64,000 nucleotides of DNA from Glandiceps talaboti (taxonomy: Eukaryota; Hemichordata; Enteropneusta; Spengelidae), in assembly GCF_964340395.1 (NCBI RefSeq), contig NC_135560.1:13046598-13110597 (forward strand), written 5' to 3'. Below are positions 12,569 to 24,480 of the stretch, piece after piece (position 1 is the first letter of the stretch; each line of letters starts with the position of its first letter). The translations under genes were made by a program, and so were the position numbers. The notes under the pieces were generated by a model, which saw only the letters and a list, made by a program, of their open reading frames with translations, did no database searches and had not been told where the DNA came from.

Positions 12569-15500
12569 ATGGTAAGTTATTTTTTTCTGCTTCACCCACC
12601 CCTAATTTTTTCCCCTATTTAGCTTTAATACTTTACTGCTAACATTCCAACTCTGCTAGTTATACTGTCATTCTTGTTGATAAACTTAGCAGTCTTTCAA
12701 TGTGTGGCTTTACCACTGACATTTAGAAAGTGAAAATTAAAAAACATTTCCTGTTCTACATACAGCTTTTTTTAGTGTATGGATCATATTTAATTCAGAC
12801 TATAGGCAAAGATGAAAACTATATTCTATAGAATTGTTTTGCTACATGTAAAATATGTGGGGCCAGTTGAAGACATTGCTGGAGTACCATACATTACATA
12901 GTAAACTTGAAAGATTTTAATTTCAGTATTTAATAAAACTTGGGAAAACGAAATTTTCAATTTATAATAGATCCAACTAAAATGTCATTAGTTTGAATTT
13001 ATATCCTACAATTTAACTTTGTGAATGCAGTTTCAATCTATGTGTTAGAAATTACCATATTTAGATTATAAACATTATATTTCTGCCTTTTGATTTGTTA
13101 TTTTTAATCACATTTTTTTGTAATCAGTGAAAATGTAGCACAGTTTATTCAGGAATAAAGTACACATATACACCCTGTCAACAACAGACATTGCACAATA
13201 TCAAATGTCTCACTGAGCATGTGCAGATCATTACAAATGGTGTCCAAGGACTTCCCTGGGGTTGCTGTTGGCAACATGGATGCAAGTTTATGTACACAAT
13301 ATCAAACAATCACAAAGTATTTTGGCAATTTTTAGAAACGCTTACTAAATATGTAACTCTTAGGTTGGACAATGAAATTGAAAAATGAATTATTGTTTTG
13401 TTAATTTTTTTTTTAATTTGAAAAATTAATTTCAATTTTTAATGTGTAACTTTGAAATTTCATTGAATTTATCTGAGTTTCCGTATTCATGCTCAAATCA
13501 ACATTGTAATTTTCTTCTTTTGGAAACATAGTTCTCATAACTTTTGAATATCATATCATGTTGATGTGTGCAGTAAGACAGTAAAAAGGTGATTGCACTA
13601 CCAGTATAGATGTATTTTCATATCACCTTTTCAATTTCTGGATCAAAAATGTATGAAATTTTAGTTGTCAAGAATGTTCCTGTGATGTTATGAAATACCT
13701 CAGTGTCTTGGCTTATTGAAAAAAAGCCCACTCAGATGCAAAACTAGTCTGACATTGTCATTTTATTCAATTCATGACTATTCAGTCATTTCTAATTTTT
13801 TTTTATAATTTCAATTGGTGAAAGAGTTCAAAATATCATTGTTTCCTTTTATTCTTATTTTTAGGTGAAATTTAGCCGAGAACAAGTCCGTGAAATAATG
13901 GACAAGAGACACAACATCCGTAATATGTCTGTAATAGCACATGTAGATCATGGCAAGACAACACTGACTGATTCCTTGGTCATCAGAGCTGGAGTCATTC
14001 ATGAACAGAAAACAGGAAGTCGTTACACCGATAGCCGTAAAGACGAACAGTTACGCTGTATTACCATCAAGTCTACGTAAGTTTTATCATCTTAAAACAA
14101 ATTCTTGAAGACTTACACAAAGTAAATTAAACAACCACAGAAGTTTCATTATTTTTATGTAGAAGCCATAAAGTAACCAAAACACTCTAAAATGTTCATC
14201 TGGCGAATCATTTCATGACTTCATGTTTTAACATGATATTTTCAGAAATCACGGTCCCTTTTAGTTGAAGCACACCTCAGTGGTACAAAAATAAAACACA
14301 CCACATAACTTTTAGTCCCTATTTTGAATTTTACAGAGTAATTACGTTATCCTATCAAAATAAAGTACATCATACAAGTTTCTATTTATATATTGACTTA
14401 CAGTGCAATTACCTTATACTATGAATTATCAGACAAAGATTTGAAATACATCCAAGGTGAAGTTGAAGGAAACGGATTTCTCATCAACTTGATTGATTCA
14501 CCAGGTCATGTTGACTTTTCATCTGAAGTAACAGCCGCATTACGAGTCACTGATGGTGCCCTGGTGGTTGTAGACTGTGTTAGTGGTAAGTCTGAAACAA
14601 ACTTCAATTTCTCAAATTCCTTCTGGATCCAAGTTCAAGTCAATTCATGACATATCTTCTGCAGTTTAACATATTTCAACAATTTCATGAAAATTCCAAC
14701 CTTTTATAAGACAAAAATTTCCTTGAACTTGTATGTAATCAAAATCCTGAATCTATGACACTGTTTTTGGCAGAGCTTTTACATTAGTTTGACACCCTGA
14801 AATAGAGAGGACACCCATAAATGACTTCAAAAACACAACTTCACATACAAAATAACAATCTCGAGTAGATTCATGTTTACACCTGGGCAACTTACACAAT
14901 TTACATGCCATATAAAAGTACACCTGGGCAACCTAAAGAAAATGTATTATATGTATATCTTATAAATTAACAATTACGTGTATTTTTTTATATTCAGGTG
15001 TCTGTGTTCAGACTGAGACAGTCTTAAAACAAGCCATCTCAGAACGCATCAAACCAGTGTTATTTATGAACAAGATGGACCGTGCATTACTAGAACTTCA
15101 ACTTGATCAGGAAGATTTATACCAAAGCTTCCAAAGAATCATAGAAAACGTCAACGTTATCATATCAACTTACGGTGATGAAAATGGACCTATGGGTAAT
15201 ATCGCAGTGAGTAAACAATCTTTTAACTTACTATATAAAACACTGAAAAATTTGGCTTTACCAAGTTACATTTGCAACAAAATAAATACACGAGACAAAA
15301 TGGAGAATGTATCAACAAAACTCAACTTAAAAGGTTTCAAAACCTACAGTATGACTAGGCTTTCGTCATGAAAAGAATTTGAAATGCTTCAAATTTGTAA
15401 GCTTTTGGGACAATTGCACAATGTCATACAAGCTCAATAAACAAACATCGTTTGTTAGGACAAAATCCTCTTGACCCTCCCCTTAAATGAATGTTCACAA

Positions 15501-18500
15501 GTGTGATATCACACGTTTATTATGATGTAAACCATTATGAAAACTGTAGCAGTCACACCCCTACGATCGACACAATGTAAAAACATGATGGTAAACATGA
15601 AGTTACAAAATTATGAACAAATTAAGTGGGACTCAGGAAGTCTTGAAATTGCAGTTAATAACACAGTCAACATGTAGAAGTTGAGCTCGATGAGCTGATA
15701 TTTTATGACAATTATTAAAGTTTGATGTAAAAATTGCAAAGCCTACAGCAGAATGGTCCAGCTTAGGATTTTTTTCTTGTAGTCTAGCTTTCTTCATTTT
15801 AAAAAGTTATCAACACTATTCCTATGATGCAAAGAAGAATATTATATCATGAAATTATAACTTGAGATTTGACTGTTTGCATTAATAGGTGGACCCTTCA
15901 AAAGGCACCGTTGGATTCGGATCAGGATTACATGGTTGGGCTTTCACCTTACAACAATTTGCAGAACTGTATTCAGAGAAATTCAAAATAGAACCATCTA
16001 AACTAATGAAGAGATTGTGGGGTAATCAGTTCTACGATTCCAAGAACAAGAAATGGTTCCGACAAAGTGGTGAAGGCTTGGTCAGAGGATGTAATGCATT
16101 CGTATTGGATCCAATCTACAAGGTATTTTACTAAGACAGTGCAGAGTTTGAAAGATTTTAAAAGTGTTGGCCATGCACTTACTAGTTTGATGTAACAGAC
16201 CCTAGTATCCTACATGTCATATGTATTAACACATAAACATCTCTCTTGGGAAATGGGGGGGGGGGGGGTGTCTCATAGTCATGACCATAGCAGACCATAG
16301 CTTTCTTCTCGCCATTTCCAATGGATGTTTGCTAAAAGTCATATGAACATCAACAAAACTTAATTCCATCAATTTGAAGATATGAATATCAATATATCTC
16401 TTTCCCGGAGAAAGGAAAAAATATAACATTATTTCACAAAGAAAGTGGAAATTGTTGTTAATATAATTAGGCTGCAAGTTCAATATTTATTTTTCTAACT
16501 ACATGTATCACATCCAGTTCACAGAGTAAATTAAACTCTGCACATAATGTGTCATACAACTGAGATATCTATATAATGCTACTGATATTTAGTCCATGTG
16601 ATTTATGCATAAATTCCCTTTGAGTTTATATTAAGGACATACTCAAAATTATATTTATTTATCTCTTTCTTTTCAAATTTCAGTTGTTTGATGCAGTGTT
16701 GAACTTCAAGAAGGAGGAAATCAACAAGATGCTGGACAAGCTGTCAATCACTTTGACGAGAGATGAGAGTGAACAAGAAGGGAAGAAATTACTCAAGGTG
16801 GGGGTCATAGGTCAAAAATTGAATCCATTTATACCATAACTATGATTATTAGCTATATAGCCTTTGTTGAAACAAAAAACTTGGTTGATTTTTTTAATAA
16901 TTAATGTCTGATTTGGTTATTAGAGATGTTGATGAATTACTGTATGTATAGTTTGAATAACATTATCAAAGTCTTAGAGTTTAGGGTAAAAATCAGATTT
17001 TTATGATCATTCTCAGTTTACATCCCATAATATTGTGTTATATCCCATAATATTGTGATCACTATAAATATTCATTATTGCCAACAGACCATCATGCGTA
17101 AATGGTTACCAGCTGGTGATGCCTTACTCAAGATGATAACCATTCATTTACCGTCTCCAGTGACAGCACAGAAATACAGAATGGAATTACTGTATGAAGG
17201 ACCCCATGATGATGCCGCAGCTCTGGGTAAGATGATTGCCTACTACTGATTGTTGTGTACACGTAGTCAGTTAGTTTGATGAGTTTCCATTCTGGCAAAC
17301 AAAAGACAATAAAAAGTCAATTTGTTTGTTTATGAAGTTGAACTTGAGTAAGTTTAATCGCAGTTTAATAGTAGGTTCTTTTTCAGTCAAAGAAAGGGCA
17401 TGTCTCTTGGTTTGTTAATAATACAGAGTTGAACTTACTAGTGAAGTTAATCAAATATTAGAAGTCTGTGTTGTAAAATAAAGGCATACAGAAAGGGCAG
17501 TACCACAGTTATTACAATGTTGAACATACATACGTGGTAAAGATCTTCAGATACTGACCATAAAGTCTTGATGTCAAGTTCATTTTAATTTCACCATAAA
17601 AAAATCTGCTATTCTTGAAATTTGTAAATTACAGTAATTAGGGTGCCTGTACTTAATTCTTTGTTTCTCACTGTAATACTTTAACAATGATGGTCGGGTC
17701 GGTCAGGAAAAAAAATTAAGTTTAAGTATACATGTTGGTGATAGTTTCATTTCAAAATCATACTTTAACAGTCTACGTGACTTAGAAACATACAACAAAA
17801 TGAGTATATAAACTAAGGTATCCATCAATATTGAAAACTTATCGTTTACTTCCATTTCAATATTGCAGTTACATAACTTACAGACAAATAACTTACAAGA
17901 TTGAGTAGATTACCATTGGTTACCTTAATTATCTGTCTGTAATAAAAACCTATTGTTTATTTCCATTCCAATCTTGTAGGCATCAAGAACTGTGATCCTC
18001 ATGCCCCATTGATGATGTACATTTCAAAGATGGTACCAACATCAGACAAAGGTCGCTTCTATGCCTTTGGACGAGTCTTCTCTGGTGTCATATCCCCAGG
18101 TCTTCAGGTCAGAATGATGGGACCCAACTATGAACCTGGAAGAAAAGTTGACTTGCATGTTAAACCCATACAGAGGTAAAAGAAGAAATAAACTTTAAAA
18201 TGACATAAGTTGTGGAAAGCCACAATAGTGACAATTCTTTGATTTAAATGAATTGAATCAATGAATCAAAACTCATTGCAAACAAATGTGCCCCAGGGTA
18301 ACATTAAAATAGACCATCTTGTTTACCTCCTCAGCAAGCATTTTTGCATAGTGACATAACTTTTGGAATGGTTGTTTAAAAAAAAAAATCATTTGATGTA
18401 GAAAAAAATGGAGGTGACAACACTATAAAATAAATACAGAATAATAGTTTCTATAGTGTTAAACACTAGTCTCATAATGTTATATAATGACCAAAACTGC

Positions 18501-19604
18501 AATTACAGTCCCCTATGTTTAATAGTCTACCTTATATCCGTTACATAAAAACAAAAGAAATTATAATATCATCACTTGAGGGCGTAGGTTGGGTGAACTT
18601 CAAGTGAAACTAGTAGGATACTATTAAACATACTTTTTGCTTTTCAGAACTGTGTTGATGATGGGAAGATCTGTTGAATCTATTGGTAGTGTACCTTGTG
18701 GTAACATAGTTGGTCTTACTGGTGTTGACCAATATTTGATTAAGAGTGGCACAATAACAACTTATGAACATGCCCATAACATGAGAGTAAGTATGGTGGT
18801 CAATTTGTACATCAGCAACTTTTTACTCTTAATATATATGTCCAATAATTTCCAAAGTTGGTTTAATATTATCAAATTAAGAACTATTATTATTTTCAAA
18901 ATGTTTTGTGGTAATAATAAAGTCCAGAGTTGTCTCTGATATCTAAAATATTTTTGGCAAATATTTGTTGTGATTTAATGTCCTTTATCAAGAACCGTAA
19001 ATTGATTGAAATGTATGTAAACGCTGACATTTGTCTTGTCCAGGTGATGAAGTTCTCTGTCAGCCCCGTGGTCCGTGTTGCTGTTGAAGCCAAGAACCCT
19101 TCTGAGCTGCCCAAGCTGGTGGAAGGACTGAAACGTCTGGCCAAGTCTGACCCTATGGTGCAGTGTGTCATTGAAGAGTCTGGTGAACACATCGTGGCTG
19201 GTGCTGGTGAATTACATTTAGAAATCTGTTTGAAAGATTTGGAAGAAGACCATGCAGGTGTACCCATTAAGGTGAGTCTTTGTTTGCAGTGTCTATGTTG
19301 ACATCAGCATACCATATTACACACTCATTTTTTTAAAAGTGTCGTAAGAGGGCTCTCCTCATGATGAAAGATGAGGGCTAGAACAAATCAACTGCACATA
19401 AAACAATGTAACAAAAACAACTCCATGAGTTCTTAGAAACTTCATAATCTGAAATGTGAGTATGCATTGAGTGCTTCTGAACAGCACCCCTAGTGGCCAA
19501 ATTATACAATCTTTTGTTTTTCAGATAACTGACATATGGCATATTATAAAACAAGTCCACGTTTATAGGTGTTTGTCACCTGTGTAGACTGCCTGACTAT
19601 TGTC

Positions 19605-19637
<33 letters not shown>

Positions 19638-20457
19638 ATTAATTAATTAATATATCTTATGGTCACAAATATAGTAACAAATTGTCTGATATTTCCTTGA
19701 AGGGCTAACCTACATCACTCCTTTTTTTCATTTCTAGATATCTGATCCCGTGGTGTCTTACAAAGAGAGTGTCCTAGCAGAATCCAGTCAAGTGTGTTTG
19801 GCTAAGTCACCTAATAAACTAAACAGACTCTTTATGACATCACAACCACTCCAGGAAGGCTTAGCAGATGCCATCGAAAAGGTAATTAAGTCACACTCAA
19901 CTTTTTTAGCAATATCACCTCATAACCTGTTCCTTTTTTGTGGAATCATAATTTATGGTCAATTTTGGTCAAAGAAGACCTATTAATAAGTGTTCATGGA
20001 TGACTTAACTATGAGTTGTATATTATGTAAGTATTTAAATGTATTGCAGGATTTGAGAACCAAATAATCATTTGTCACCTAGTTGGATGACACTAATTTT
20101 GGCAAATCATGTTCCTGTATCCATAGAAACAAATACCCCATCCCTTGAGATAGACTGTTTTGCTACAGAAATAATACATCCAGATTTTATATTTTAATTT
20201 TATTTTTATTAACTAGGGCGAAGTCAGTCATAAACAAGATGTAAAGGAAAGAGCACGCTACCTATCTGATACATATGAATGGGAAGCAACAGATGCACGC
20301 AAGATTTGGTGTTTTGGTCCTGATGGAAGTGGTCCCAACCTGCTGGTTGATAGATGTAAAGGTGTCCAATATCTGGCATCCATTAAAGACATGGTAGTAG
20401 CTGGCTTTCAGTGGGCTTCTTCAGAGGTTGGTCAATGTCACTGTATTGTGTGTGTGT

Positions 20458-20514
<57 letters not shown>

Positions 20515-22626
20515 TGTGTATGTATGTGTCTGTCTGTCTGTCTGTCTGTCTGTGTGCATGTGAGTGTCTGTGTCTGTAGCTAGGCTTTCTGTGTGATTCT
20601 TCGGAGGTTGGTCAAATGCTGTTGCATAGAGTGTGTATGTGTATGTGTATGTATGTATGTGTATGTGTATGTGTACGTGTGTGTGTGTGTGTGCACGCAC
20701 ATGAGTGCATGCACATGTGTGTGTTCTTGAATTTTTCACATACTGATCTCTGTGGAAGTGGAAAATGTGTTGATCAGGTCACATGTACCAACCTTTCTTT
20801 GTATAACATTTCACAGCAATCATGATCCTGCCCAGGGATCCAGCATTCATTGGGTTCATTAGATTATATTTAAACATTGTCTTTTATTGTCTCAGGGTGT
20901 TTTATGTGAAGAAGCAATGAGAGGAGTACGTTTCAACTTGGTCGATGCCTTAGTACATCCAGAGTGTCATGCAGGCAGTCAATTGATCCCGACTGCAAGG
21001 CGTTGTGTACTGGCATCAATGCTAACAGCAGAACCCTCAATTCTTGAACCTGTGTATCAAGTAGAAGTACAGGTATGGTAGACAAAGAAATTTGTTTCAA
21101 AAATTTTTTAATACAGTAATGATATAGCCATGACGTGAGACAATGTATCGTATTCTGATTACCCATTCTGTAGTCTCTTTCAAAAGAAAATATAGTAGGT
21201 TGAAAAATGAGTATGCAAATGAATCATGCAAGAAAACTAATAACTTTGATACTATCTGACTGCGTGAATTTTGAATAGCAGTAAAAAAAAAGCCTTGGTA
21301 CAGACACTAGATAAAGACTGGACACGTCCTTAAAATACGAGAATGTGGCAAATAACGATGAATGCAAATGTCTACAAAACTGAATCTAAACTAAAAATGT
21401 ATTATTTTATTAATTTTCAGTGTCCAGAGCAGTGTGTTGGAGCTATATACAGTGTCCTTCATAAACGGAGAGGATTGGTGTACGAGGAAAGTGCTGTACT
21501 AGGCACACCTGTGTTTATAGTCAAAGGATACGTGCCTGTTAATGAGTCTTTTGGTAAGAAATATATATTTTAATGTACAACATATTTTGTTTGACTAAGT
21601 CAAATACTTAGTGTGAATTTTTCCCCAAACCAAAAATTTAAAAAAAAAGTACCGATACATATAACTCTCATCACAGATTTTCAAACAAAAATCAAACTTT
21701 TTACACATTTTTCTGGAATTTCATGACCCCAATTTTCTTTCATCTGGGAGGATCAAGTATAAATGGTTTTCTGAAAATAAAATTCCACAATCTCATGCTC
21801 CTCAGAGTCTCCTGTAAATCATTATTTAGCAGACAGTAGAAATATAGATGACTTAAAGTGGCACAAGCTGAGTTTATAAGCTTTTTACTCAAGTGAAAAT
21901 ACTTACAAAAAACTTTGATCAAACTAGTCTAGTACAGTATTATAATGTTTATATCGATGCCTTCTTTCTAGTATGACATTTCAATTTGTGCTCAGGCATT
22001 GTTAGAACTGTTCATTGCATAGTAGGGCATTCCTGTACATATTTTGATACGTATGATAAATAACATCATCGGATTGTTTATAAGTTATATCCTAATATAA
22101 GGTATGAGTTCAGTCTATTGCAAGTGGTGGTTAAGTATACATCAGTAAGTAGAATACTGTGAGTAACTTTTAATATGTAGAAAAAAATTTCACCCTTAAA
22201 GATATAAACTCAGCTTGTGCCCCTTTAAGATCATCTTGTTCAGTATTCGTATAATTTGCATACTGCCTTCAAAACTATTCTAATGTCAAAAGGAATGTTT
22301 CAAGTTTATAAGCAAAGTATTGACAAATTCTCATGACTCTCAGTTTTCAATAGTAATACATTAATATTTTTGTTATAAAATTTCATGTCTCAATTTATTC
22401 TCAACTTTGTCTTCATTTTTTTGGAATTTCAGGTTTTAATGGTGACCTGAGAGGAGCCACAGGAGGGCAGGCTTTCCCTCAGATGGTATTTGATCATTGG
22501 CAAGTGTTGCCAGGTAACCCAAGGGATGTCACCTCTAAGTCAGGTCAGGTTGTCTTGGCAACAAGGAAGAGAAAGGGATTGAAGGAAGAAATACCAGGGC
22601 TTGAAAACTTCCTGGATAAATTATAA
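12569..22626 (+). CDS. Elongation factor 2 paralog (eEF2-like), 15 coding exons
   Basis: eEF2-family GTPase; eEF2 drives ribosomal translocation in the cytosol. Exons: 12569-12571 (ATG only, as in human EEF2), 13865-14076, 14404-14585, 14998-15206, 15889-16122, 16684-16797, 17088-17226, 17980-18175, 18648-18786, 19044-19271, 19738-19881, 20217-20426, 20896-21072, 21421-21553, 22433-22626. Joins are GT-AG and in frame: 837 residues (human 858). Visible are AHVDHGKT (26-33), DSPGH, NKMD (157-160), Thr56 in RYTDSRKDE (the eEF2-kinase site) and the end LDNFLDKL-like LENFLDKL. Domains G to V are all present. The missing residues fall mainly in one stretch of exon 5. The domain IV tip is odd: the diphthamide loop reads [10 protein letters not shown] (690-699) against the usual LHADAIHRGGGQ, two residues shorter, with a His kept at 695; PNKHNR is PNKLNR. 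This suggests a diverged paralog. Canonical eEF2 function is not excluded. Confidence 0.93.
19044..19212 (+). other. GC-rich, near-canonical patch in eEF2-like exon 10
   Basis: This part of exon 10 uses codons such as CTG, GTG, CCC and AAG, while neighbouring exons use A/T-ending codons. Its protein ([13 protein letters not shown] to AGAGELHLE) is almost the same as canonical eEF2. Base composition drops back to AT-rich within the same exon. Conversion from a highly expressed eEF2 gene is inferred. Confidence 0.5.
19478..19530 (+). repeat. Dispersed repeat, copy 2 (AGCACCCCTAGTGGCCAAA)
   Basis: Matches the copy at about 9745-9790 over some 45 bp with a few changes. It sits in eEF2-like intron 10 and is followed 80 bp later by an (AAAT)n run (19612-19640). 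Confidence 0.55.
20427..20730 (+). repeat. (GT)n microsatellite in eEF2-like intron 12, with duplicated exon end
   Basis: The intron starts GTTGGT and enters (GT)n within about 20 nt (20446-20520), then GTCT repeats and a second compound GT/GTAT array (20630-20695). Between them, 20582-20630 repeats the end of exon 12 plus its donor (GGCTTTC... TTCGGAGGTTGGTCAA). The antisense His/Thr-rich open frames here are microsatellite artefacts. Confidence 0.85.
21853..22228. mobile_element. TTAA-flanked MITE (eEF2-like intron 14)
   Basis: Terminal inverted repeats of 22 bp, AGTGGCACAAGCTGAGTTTA and its inverted partner with one mismatch (21857-21878 and 22203-22224), are each bounded by TTAA, the likely target duplication. 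Total length is 376 bp with no coding capacity. A longer relative lies at 35319-36931. TTAA targeting suggests a piggyBac-like helper, but that is inference. Confidence 0.75.
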
Positions 22627-22919
22627 AAGTCCATGGAAATGGAATGCTGGAATGTTTAGCTAGAACTTAGAAGATGAAGTTTGTTAATTATAAAGAAATC
22701 ATTGAAAATTGTGAAAAGAAGGAATATCAAAGTTTCATCATGAAAAAATACATAAACTAAATATAGACTTCAAAATATTTTAAACAAGATAAAATGCATA
22801 AAATTACTTATCTGATGTTGAAATACATTCAGTCTAGTATAAATTTACAAAATCAACTACATACTTGAGGAAGAAGTCTGGAAATGTACATTGTGTGTAT
22901 AAAATATTCAAGCTGTCGT

Positions 22920-22925
22920 AATAAA
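22920..22925 (+). terminator. Polyadenylation signal of the eEF2-like gene
   Basis: AATAAA lies 294 nt past the stop codon, followed by T/GT-rich sequence. It is the clearest such signal in this 3' region. Confidence 0.55.
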
Positions 22926-23100
22926 ATATGATGTAATATAAAGAATTATGTATGTCTAGATTTTTGTGGACAAGTGTATAAGTGTGGAAACTTGAGGTCA
23001 AAGGTCAAGACGAGGTCGCACATTTTTCTTATCACTACATAAACCCTTTAACTCCTAGCTTGAATACAATGTATCTGTTGTATAGTTGGTTCATTACTCT

Positions 23101-23399
23101 ACACTACATACACACATACATACATACATACATACATACATACATACATACATACATACATACACATACACACACACATACATACATACATACATACATA
23201 CATACATACATACATACCTACCTACCTACCTACATACATACATACATACATACATACATACATACACATACACACATACATACATACATACATACATACA
23301 TACATACATACATACACACATACATACACACACACATACACATATCATACATACATACATACATACATACATACATACATACATACATACATACATACG
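23101..23399 (+). repeat. (CATA)n microsatellite, left arm
   Basis: About 300 bp of CATA units with short CACA and CCTA interruptions. It faces a (TGTA)n array of opposite strand sense beginning at 23483, so the two can pair. Open frames of Ile-His-Thr-Tyr repeats here are artefacts. Confidence 0.95.
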
Positions 23400-23482
23400 C
23401 ATGCATGCATACTTACATAACCTTCCAAGTGAAAGATTAAGATATCAAAAGATTCCACAAATAGAAAGAATATACTGACATA

Positions 23483-23705
23483 CGTGTGTATGTGTGTGTG
23501 TGTATGTATGTATGTATGTATGTATGTATGTATGTATGTATGTATGTATGTATGTATGTATGTATGTATGTATGTATGTATGTATTTATGTATGCATGCA
23601 TGCATGCATGTATGTATGTATGTATGTATGTATGTATGTATGTATGTATGTATGTATGTATGTATGTATGTATGTATGTATGTATGTATGTATGTATGTA
23701 TGTAT
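23483..23705 (+). repeat. (TGTA)n microsatellite, right arm
   Basis: About 220 bp of TGTA units, interrupted by TGTATTTATG and TGCATGCATG near 23581-23610. It is the reverse-complement motif of the array ending at 23399, with about 83 bp of unique sequence between. Confidence 0.95.
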
Positions 23706-23967
23706 AAACACCCAATCTGATTAAAATCTGATCACACACGCAACTCGGTATTTTCTCCTTTTTTTAATAACACTATTAAACAGATACAGCTGCTATTAAA
23801 AAAAATTGAGGAGTGACTGTGAGTTACTCATTCTTTACTGAGTCAAACTAGTTACGCCTGCCTTGCGTGTCAAATCTATCGCCAATGGTTGAAACTTACG
23901 ACGTCATCACATCATATCTCATTATGTTTATGGTGTTTATCAATCTGAAGTGTTGAAATCGGCTATC

Positions 23968-24012
23968 TGTTTTGTTCCGGGTGATCGCCGCATTCCCACC
24001 CGGAACAAAACA
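23968..24012. repeat. Perfect 16-bp stem with 13-nt loop
   Basis: TGTTTTGTTCCGGGTG at 23968-23983 is the exact reverse complement of 23997-24012. It is isolated in the spacer. It may be the core of a small foldback element or a structured RNA. No neighbouring gene explains it. Confidence 0.65.
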
Positions 24013-24480
24013 AATGTCACAACACGATGGAACTAGAGGTAAATAAAGACATGTAGCCGCTTTTCACATATCCAATTTTAATAAGATTTGGTGTTAATAG
24101 ACTTAGTCTAACTACATAAAGATGAGAAGCGAAGATGGACGGAGAGGTTTCCAAATTGAAAACGCCTGTCTTAGTTGTACAACTATACACCTGGCTGGTA
24201 ACATTTTCGACTCGACATCCACTGCTAATACGGTTGAAATCTGACAGGCCGTGTGGCAGGAGGACACTATTTCACAAACATGTACAGAAGATGGAAAACA
24301 TATGAAAAATATTATTAAACTTGTATTCCGACATTGTTTATTATACCTGAGGGTGATTACCTGGGCGGGTTTCTGTGGATGTAATGTGTCATCAATTTAT
24401 TGTGCCACGTCATGCCCGATAACGTGTGATGTAACGAAGACGTTGACGCGTTGTCCGGTTCGATCCCCTTTGATCTCCTA

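Noticed and set aside
17265-17340. Intronic box C/D snoRNA in eEF2-like intron 7 (TTTGATGAG)
   Set aside because: No CTGA box with terminal stem follows at 60-100 nt.
23101-23705. Long open frames of Tyr-Ile-His-Thr or Cys-Met-Tyr-Val repeats
   Set aside because: They are translations of tetranucleotide microsatellites present on both strands and in several frames.
24457-24468. GGTTCGATCCC, a perfect-looking tRNA B box
   Set aside because: The flanking bases do not form a T stem beyond two pairs, and no A box or acceptor stem lies at the right distance.
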